Positions 57,911 through 64,000 of a stretch of DNA of 64,000 nucleotides are shown here, piece after piece. Origin of the DNA: Capsicum annuum. Lineage: Eukaryota; Streptophyta; Magnoliopsida; Solanales; Solanaceae. The notes under the pieces were generated by a model that was not told the origin of the DNA, did not search any database, and saw only the letters and a list, made by a program, of their open reading frames with translations. The first letter of the stretch is position 1. Every line of letters starts with the position of its first letter. The DNA lies in the NCBI RefSeq assembly GCF_002878395.1, contig NC_061111.1, positions 25,683,353 to 25,747,352 of the forward strand, given 5' to 3'. A program made the position numbers and the translations under genes.

Positions 57911-58178
57911 AGCAACGGCAGACCCAGGATCTAGAGGTGTAGGTATCCAGGAGGTTCGAACATACATATCGAGGTCAAAGTTTTAAGATTTCGCCCGGAA
58001 ATCAAAGCACTCATCTATCTTATTGATTTCCTGGTTGCTTTTCAAAATCTTTTATCAATTTGATGCATTTTTATATAGTTATACGTAGTCTGTATTGACT
58101 TTAATGGGTGTAGGAGCACAACAATGGCACTTTAATGGGTGTAGGAGCACAGCAATGGCACAGAGGTCTGCCCCTGAC
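57911..58178. mobile_element. Possible hAT-type MITE with internal tandem duplication
   Basis: The ends CAACGGCAGACCCAGG (left) and, inverted, CAGGGGCAGACCTCTG (right) form a weak inverted pair of the hAT kind. A 32-bp unit (ACTTTAATGGGTGTAGGAGC...) is tandemly repeated at about 58098-58162. The flanking 8-mers match only partly, so boundaries are tentative. Confidence 0.4.
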
Positions 58179-58320
58179 TATAAATCCAAAATATCTTTGT
58201 GATGGGCTATATGAAATTTAGATCGAGTAGGAGATTGTTGGGTGAAACAGAGTCTACATGTACACCGAAAGTTGGTAAATGAAAGAAGCCACATATAAGA
58301 TATAGTTATAATATTCTTCA

Positions 58321-58786
58321 GTAAAACTTACATAAACCACAACAAGTTTACTTCTAATTACTTTCTATTCCTACTCTTTGTTAAATTACAAATAATTCCT
58401 TATCTTGCAATTTTCGGATACATAATTAGCATTCGAATACATAATGTTAAAGTTGAGATACATAATTTTGAACTTAAGAATGTAATAGTTAATTATTTCA
58501 TTTTTGCTCGGATACATAATGAGCATCTGAATACATAATTTTGAAGTTGAGATACATAATTTTGATTACTGAAATACATTTATTTTTGAAATTATTTGAT
58601 CGAGATACATAATACTTAACTAGACCAAAGGAAGATACATAATTAAAATTATGTATCCGAAAATTTATGAGTTAGTGGATGTATCTAATTATTTTTTCAA
58701 AAGGAAATTTAGGTAATTAATAAAAAAATAAAATTTTTATATAATTTTGTAAAAATAAGTTATGGTGTTATGTAATTTTTACTAAA
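58321..58786. mobile_element. Small TIR element with GATACATAA repeats, related to the MULE at 1.4 kb
   Basis: The left end GTAAAACTTACATAAACC and the right end, inverted GTAAAAATTACATAACACC, pair, and pairing extends outward several bases (AATATTCTTCA / ATATTGTTCTTTA). The interior carries about eight (G/A)ATACATAA motifs, several preceded by GA. The block ATTCCTACTC...AAATTACAAATAATTCC resembles the left end of the DUF1985/Ulp1 MULE near 1440-1480. Likely a non-autonomous derivative. Confidence 0.55.
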
Positions 58787-59762
58787 GAACAATATCACAC
58801 CATACATCCCTTTGTCCCCTCATCTTGATTACTCTTGAATTTCCTCCACTAATCTTCTCTCTCTCACACACATGCATACATACATTTTGGACCATTGAGG
58901 TGTAAAGTTGATAGAGTAAGTTTGTCTGGAAAATATATTCCTTATATATTATGCTAACACTCTAATGAACAAACAAAAGATAGCTAGGTTGTTCTCTTTC
59001 TCTACCCCAAACTAAACAATGGAAAGCCATGTTGTTCACTGTTTCCCTGTTATGTAACGACATAACGAACCAATACGCATGCATTAATAGGTAAACATAC
59101 AAAAAAATGATATATGGTTCCATTTTCAGTATATTGAAAGTTTTATCATTCATAGATTTGTAAACATAAAACAGCCTAGCTATCAAATTGTGCCAAAAAA
59201 ATAAGACTGCTTATCCAATATCTCATCCATGACTTTAAATCTTAGAAGTTAATGATTTTCACCTAAATTCTATGCCCAATTACATTGAATTCAACATTAT
59301 TGCGTCATAAAATAAAATAGCCATATAGAGTTACATTATATATAACTAACTTAGCTAAATTGTTCACTAATGCAAGTTTAGTTAAAAACTATTTGGTTAT
59401 TTTGAATTCAGTAACCAGGTCAGTGTAATAACATTATTTTTAATTATTTTTCATTTAAATGAATATGGCATCTATTTCAAAGTTCGTTGCTATTTTATAT
59501 AATTTATTCTTTTTGTATAGTATTTTGAATTATTTTACCCCATTAGTAGCTTGTCTGGGTGTCTCATATGTAAAATTGATTACACACGTAATTTTGAACC
59601 ATGATAATCATACGCTTTAAGTCATATGGTATCAAAATAAGCAAAGATTTTAGGGTTGAGTTTTTGGAGAAAATTTAAGGAAAGGTGTCTTTTAAGTCTT
59701 GAATGAAGGATTGGTGACATTGACCAACAGATAGGGTCAAACATCATTAGGAAACTTGATTA
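58787..59762. other. AT-rich sequence, no gene
   Basis: No recognisable domain, repeat array or splice-supported ORF. Short AT-rich ORFs only. Confidence 0.5.
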
Positions 59763-59956
59763 AGTTAATTGTGGACTTGATTAATATTTTCAAAACTTTC
59801 TAATCTTTTCAAAAATACAAATCAACCTAACCCACACCCCTCTTTAATCCAAATCAACCATTCTCTCCTCTCTCTCCAGCTTCTCTCAACTCTCTCCCAA
59901 CCAAAAGTTCTGCAAAATTTCTCCCTTTAACCCCCGACGACTTCTACCTCCGATGA

Positions 59957-60056
59957 NNNNNNNNNNNNNNNNNNNNNNNNNNNNNNNNNNNNNNNNNNNN
60001 NNNNNNNNNNNNNNNNNNNNNNNNNNNNNNNNNNNNNNNNNNNNNNNNNNNNNNNN
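59957..60056. other. Assembly gap of exactly 100 N
   Basis: Runs of N from 59957 to 60056. The 194 bp before it (59763-59956) and after it (60057-60250) are the same sequence except for the last few bases (CCGATGA versus CCGGCGA). A 100-N gap is a convention for unknown size, so the true length is not known. Confidence 0.95.
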
Positions 60057-60600
60057 AGTTAATTGTGGACTTGATTAATATTTTCAAAACTTTCTAATCT
60101 TTTCAAAAATACAAATCAACCTAACCCACACCCCTCTTTAATCCAAATCAACCATTCTCTCCTCTCTCTCCAGCTTCTCTCAACTCTCTCCCAACCAAAA
60201 GTTCTGCAAAATTTCTCCCTTTAACCCCCGACGACTTCTACCTCCGGCGACAAATAGTTGGGCTTTGAGTTCCCCTCTTTTCTCCCTTTAACCCCCGGCG
60301 ACTTCTACCTCCGGTGATAAATAGTTGGGCTTTGAGTTTCCCTCTTCAATTCAATCAACCTGTCTCTCATCCCTCTCTCGACAGCTTCTCTCAACTCTCT
60401 CCCAACCAACTGTTCTGCAAATTTCTCATTTCAATCCTCGGCGACTTCAACATCCGACTACAAATAGTTGGGCTTTGAGTTTCTTTTCAACTTCAACCTT
60501 TAATCGATCTGACAACCTTGCTCTCCGACCACAACAACTTCTAATAAATTATCGTTTCTTTTCTTCTTTCACAGGTAAAAATTTATGGCCTTTTTAGTTT
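60057..60600 (+). repeat. Degenerate tandem repeats upstream of the DUF1985 gene
   Basis: Units of the type CCCTTTAACCCCCGGCGACT ... ATAGTTGGGCTTTGAGTTTC recur three times (about 60218, 60286 and 60420 on), with CAGCTTCTCTCAACTCTCTC between them. A TTTCACAG/GTAAAAATTT junction at 60575 resembles splice signals. Probably 5' UTR or promoter sequence of the MULE-type gene; an ORF here is open by chance or as leader. Confidence 0.5.
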
Positions 60601-60829
60601 TGAAGGAAACAAGGAACTTGAGCCAACTTCTCTTATATTATTGGTTAACAATTTCAATATTTGTTGCACTAATTTGAAATGTGGTCTGAAATGGCCTTTT
60701 TATTGTTTGTGTTTATAAAAATAAAACGATAATTTGGTTTGATTTGTTCTGTTTTTGTTCTTGGTAAAAATGGTGAAATTGTTGTTTTTTGTTAAACAAA
60801 ATCGTTCTACTGTTTTTTGTTTCCTACGA

Positions 60830-61670
60830 TAGATTACCCATCTGGTGCAATATATTAACCATCTGATGCAACATATTTATTAGATGATGCACCAGATCAA
60901 CCATCTGATGCACCAGAGGAACTATCAGATTACAATTCTGATGCAACAGATTAATAATCTGACACAACAGATTAACTATCTGATGCAACAGCTTTACCAT
61001 ATGTTGCAACAGATTAAGCAATGGATAGAAAAACTGATGCAGCTAATTAACCATCTGGTGCAATGGAAGAACCATTAGATTAATGATCTGATGCAACGGA
61101 TGAACCTCCTGTTGGATAAAATCCCATCAACTCTTCCTACAGGAAATGTCGAAGACTTGATTTTTCCAACTGATCATTCATCTGCCGTGATAGACGATCC
61201 TATGTTGGAAGAAATCTAAACAATATTGACCGTTGATAATTGTTTCAACAGATCACTCATGTGTTGCAACAGATGTGACCTATTGCACAGACCATTTATC
61301 TTTCTCAACATATTAGTGATATGTTTTGTATTATCGCAATATACTACTCAGTCGTTACTGCAGGTTAGTTAACTGCTCTGATAGATCATTCATATGTTGC
61401 AATAGATGTGTGATCTATTGCACAAACCAAAGATGATATATTTTGTATTATCGCAACAGATTATTTAACTATTCCAACAGATCACTCATATGTTGCAACA
61501 GATGATGTCACAATAGTTGTTTGATCTGTTGAACAGAACATTCATCTGTCTTAAAAGATAAGTGATATGTTTTGTATTATTGCAACAGATTACTCATCCG
61601 CTGTAACAGTTTGGTTATATGCTGCAACAGATATACTACCTGGTGCAATAGATCGGTGATCTATTGCAAC
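60830..61670. repeat. 21-bp palindromic repeat array D
   Basis: In 60835-61110 the units keep a 21-bp step: CTGATGCAACAGATTAATAA, CTGACACAACAGATTAACTA, CTGATGCAACAGCTTTACCA and so on. A looser second part (61235-61670) has CATATGTTGCAACAGAT-type copies at irregular spacing. It ends about 100 bp before the DUF1985 reading begins, the same kind of position as array C relative to mudrA. Confidence 0.78.
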
Positions 61671-61773
61671 TGTTATTTTATTATTTTGCTTATTTGATTT
61701 ACTGTTATCCCTTTTTAACGATGCATTAATCAATAATAATATATTATTTTATGTTCCTGCTAATTTTAGATAA

Positions 61774-62631
61774 TATGGTTTCCAAAAGAATAGAAACAGA
61801 ATCAAGTCCAAGTAAAGGAACAAGTGAAGCAACTAGGCTATATCTACCACTCTATGAGCTTGCTTTACAAGCGTTATCTCAATCGGAAGCAGAATATGAT
61901 GAACACGGGGAGGAGGGATATTTTAAAAGAGATGATGCAGATGCTAATAGCCCTTTCATCGAAGAGCTGGTCAAAGCCTTCAGCATTGATTGTTATCCTT
62001 TAAGAATACAGTGCGATGGTGTCGCAGATTTAACAGGTGATTTCGTGGTTAAGTCAGCCATGGGAAAATCTTTCGACGCCTTCAGAAAAATACTTTAAGA
62101 ACAAAAATTGGATGCTTATTTCAGTGACAGCTGCTTTGGAAAATATCTTGATTTGCCGGAGGACAACAATGCTCATTTTCAAATGAAAATGGTATATGAA
62201 CTACTCAAGCATAGGTTTATGTATAAAAATAAAGATAAGATGGATGAGGTGTGGATAAATTATTATGTCATGCCTGTTTGTTTTGGTTGGAAGGAGTTTG
62301 CCATAGTTACTGGACTAAAATGTTATCCTCCTTCTCAAGTTATACCTATTCTAACCCAAAAAAAGCACCCCGCACACCCAAAAATGTCAAAGGCAAGTTG
62401 TGTGATCGTGATGACCTGGTGTCCATTGTTGGTCCAAGCTTCAAAAATAAAAATTTAATAGAAGCATTGAAAGGTAAAGGACTTTCAAAGAATCACAAGT
62501 AGTCATTGTGCTTGGTTTGGTTTGTACATAATATTCTTTGGGCGAAAGACATTAACAACAACATAAGCCTCGATTTAATAAAGCTCTTCGAGGATCTTAA
62601 TGCGTTTAACAACTATCCTTGGAGGTATGAA
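61774..62631 (+). pseudogene. DUF1985 gene remnant, cut by a gypsy LTR
   Basis: ATG at 61774 ([13 protein letters not shown] context) opens a protein with an acidic N-terminus, then TAA at 62096-62098; the same frame resumes at LDAYFSDSCFGKYLDLPEDN, then VYELLKHRFMYKNKDKMDEV and WINYYVMPVCFGWKEFAIVT, the DUF1985 signature. Near 62357 a frameshift in an A-run moves reading to PRTPKNVKGKLCDRDDLVSI, then TAG after KNHK, then SLCLVWFVHNILWAKDINNN to YPWRYE. At 62632 a gypsy LTR begins, so the protease half is not in view. Two stops plus a frameshift: non-functional. DUF1985 function is unknown. Confidence 0.75.
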
Positions 62632-64000
62632 TGTGACGCCCCAAAAAATGGGTCCCGGAGCGTCAAACGGTGCTTGAGGCTACGAGTAGCCCCAAGCTAA
62701 CCCTTTGAGCCATTTTCATTCAGTTCAACACAAATCAACGGGGTTTCCATAAATAACCCTCAAATATCAACAGAGTAATCATCATCCAAGAATAAAATAA
62801 TTTCAGAAAGATAACAAAATACGACTTATTAGTCAACTTCCAACATCTATACTAGTCTGACAAGCCTCTAAGAGAATTAACAAAACCAGCAAGCCATTGA
62901 GACATGCCCCAACTGACTGATACTCAGTTATCAAATGTAAACAACTCTGTGAAACCAACATCAGATATCACGTCCTCGGAACATGAGGACTCACCACAAC
63001 AGAGGATGTAGAATAGCGTACCCGAAGAATCACTATTGAACCTGGAACTGAGCACCTGAACCTACATTCTGAGAAAATACAGCCCACATCCAAAGATGTG
63101 GGTCAGTACCATGGAAAGAAACCGAGTATATGGGGCTGTATACAGTTTTATAAACATCATCATCATAAATATTTACAAGAAATATGCAGGATGTATGAAA
63201 GACTAACATAGCCCGAAGAAAATCATCATAATCATGAGAGGATGAAATAAGTACAATAACACATGTGAGTCATCATATAATTTGTCAATCACTTTCAGTT
63301 CATCAAGAATATCAATTCTCATAATGTAAATATCATTTAAATCTTTCGAAAGAATAACTTTCACAATTTCACTTTTAAATCACTTCACCATTCACCATAG
63401 ACACAAGGAAAAACACACACACTAGGAGATCCTATAACCGACATAAACCATGTGAGCTACATGGAGTCCAACGTACAATCCATGTTGGGGAGAGCCGTCC
63501 TATCCTTACCACCGGAGTAGGACTATCGATATCAAATCCCCACAAACTAGTGATCACTATATAAATCAGCCTCAGGCTCACTCCTACGGGGGCACATAGT
63601 TCTAGGGAAGTAAGGTCGCTTTATACCTCCCACCCAGTGCTAAAGATTTCTCCCGAACTTAGCTCAGATTATTTCAAAGACAATCTACAACAAAACAATT
63701 TCAGTAATATATAAATATACACCGGAAGCCATCATGCTTCCCATCTATCAAAATCAACCACGTTGTGGATTTCTTTCACACTCGAGTTCAAAACAACTCC
63801 ATTAAGACCAAAAGGTCAAATCATTAAAAATATTTCAAATATTCAAATTCGTAAAAATCAAATAAAAATCATGCCTTTGTAAAGAAAATTACTTTTGGGC
63901 ACAAGAACGAAAGAGAGTTCTTGTTGAAAAACCCCGCATACCATGAATGATGAACTTTAGATCGATACTCGTTTTTGAGATGTTAATCATGCCTTTGAAT
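62632..64000 (-). repeat. Ty3/gypsy LTR, minus orientation, running off the window
   Basis: Starts TGTGACGCCCCAAAAAATGG. The stretch CTTGAGGCTACGAGTAGCCC...CAAGCTAACCCTTTGAGCC is the inverted counterpart of the end of the 3' LTR at 23150-23249, and GAGGACTCACCACAACAGAG (62986) and ATGTGGGTCAGTACCATG (63097) match inverted LTR blocks near 22890 and 22760. Hence a related element in minus orientation; the other boundary is beyond 64000. Confidence 0.8.

Noticed and set aside
60824..61078. Two overlapping ORFs of about 65 aa on opposite strands.
   Set aside because: Both are by-products of a 21-bp (7-codon) tandem repeat; no start context or homology. Kept only as a finding.

Overview
This is a nuclear plant chromosome window, AT-rich and crowded with transposons. 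It most likely comes from a Solanaceae species, and pepper (Capsicum) is the best guess. That rests on recognition without a database search: Del/Tekay-type gypsy LTRs, Solanaceae-type tRNA-derived SINEs, DUF1985/Ulp1-bearing Mutator-like elements, and spliceosomal GT-AG genes. I see no CRISPR array, operon, rRNA or tRNA gene.

Only two host genes are supported. At the left edge, on the minus strand, is the 5' end of COG6 (Golgi tethering complex): exon 1 at 1007-1216 and exon 2 at 853-905, plus a decayed duplicate of exon 2 at 505-556. At 40648-43605, minus strand, is a complete five-exon half-size ABCG transporter of 645 aa. It closely resembles Arabidopsis ABCG14, the cytokinin exporter, and carries a SINE in intron 2.

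The rest is layered mobile DNA. 1.4-7.8 kb: a decayed DUF1985/Ulp1 gene of a Mutator-like element (MULE), with GATACA-rich introns. 7.8-15.5 kb: a minus-strand gypsy element lacking RT and integrase. 15.5-23.2 kb: a plus-strand Tekay chromovirus-type gypsy element, truncated on the left and full of stops. 23.25-24.2 kb: a long imperfect hairpin. 25.0-29.4 kb: a minus-strand mudrA-like MULE transposase pseudogene, bracketed by arrays of a roughly 21-bp repeat built on the palindrome CTGTTGCAACAG, with a small separate plus-strand ORF that has its own TATA box and intron. 30.7-33.8 kb: a copia gag remnant interrupted by an internally deleted hAT element. 33.9-35.2 kb: a foldback element with a 9-bp target duplication. 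35.6-37.9 kb: a solo gypsy LTR.

Right of ABCG14 come a second 9-bp-TSD foldback (45.2-46.3 kb), a Tourist-like element (48.5-49.3 kb), a decayed but two-LTR copia element (49.5-54.1 kb), a small TIR element related to the first MULE (58.3-58.8 kb), and a 100-N gap at 59957-60056 flanked by the same ~194-bp sequence on both sides. The window ends with another array of the 21-bp repeat, followed by a DUF1985 pseudogene cut by a minus-strand gypsy LTR that runs off the edge.

The feature that looks least like standard annotation is the 21-bp palindromic array. It recurs at four places, next to a mudrA-type transposase, a small coiled-coil-like ORF and a DUF1985 gene. All homology statements are by recognition; no search was run.
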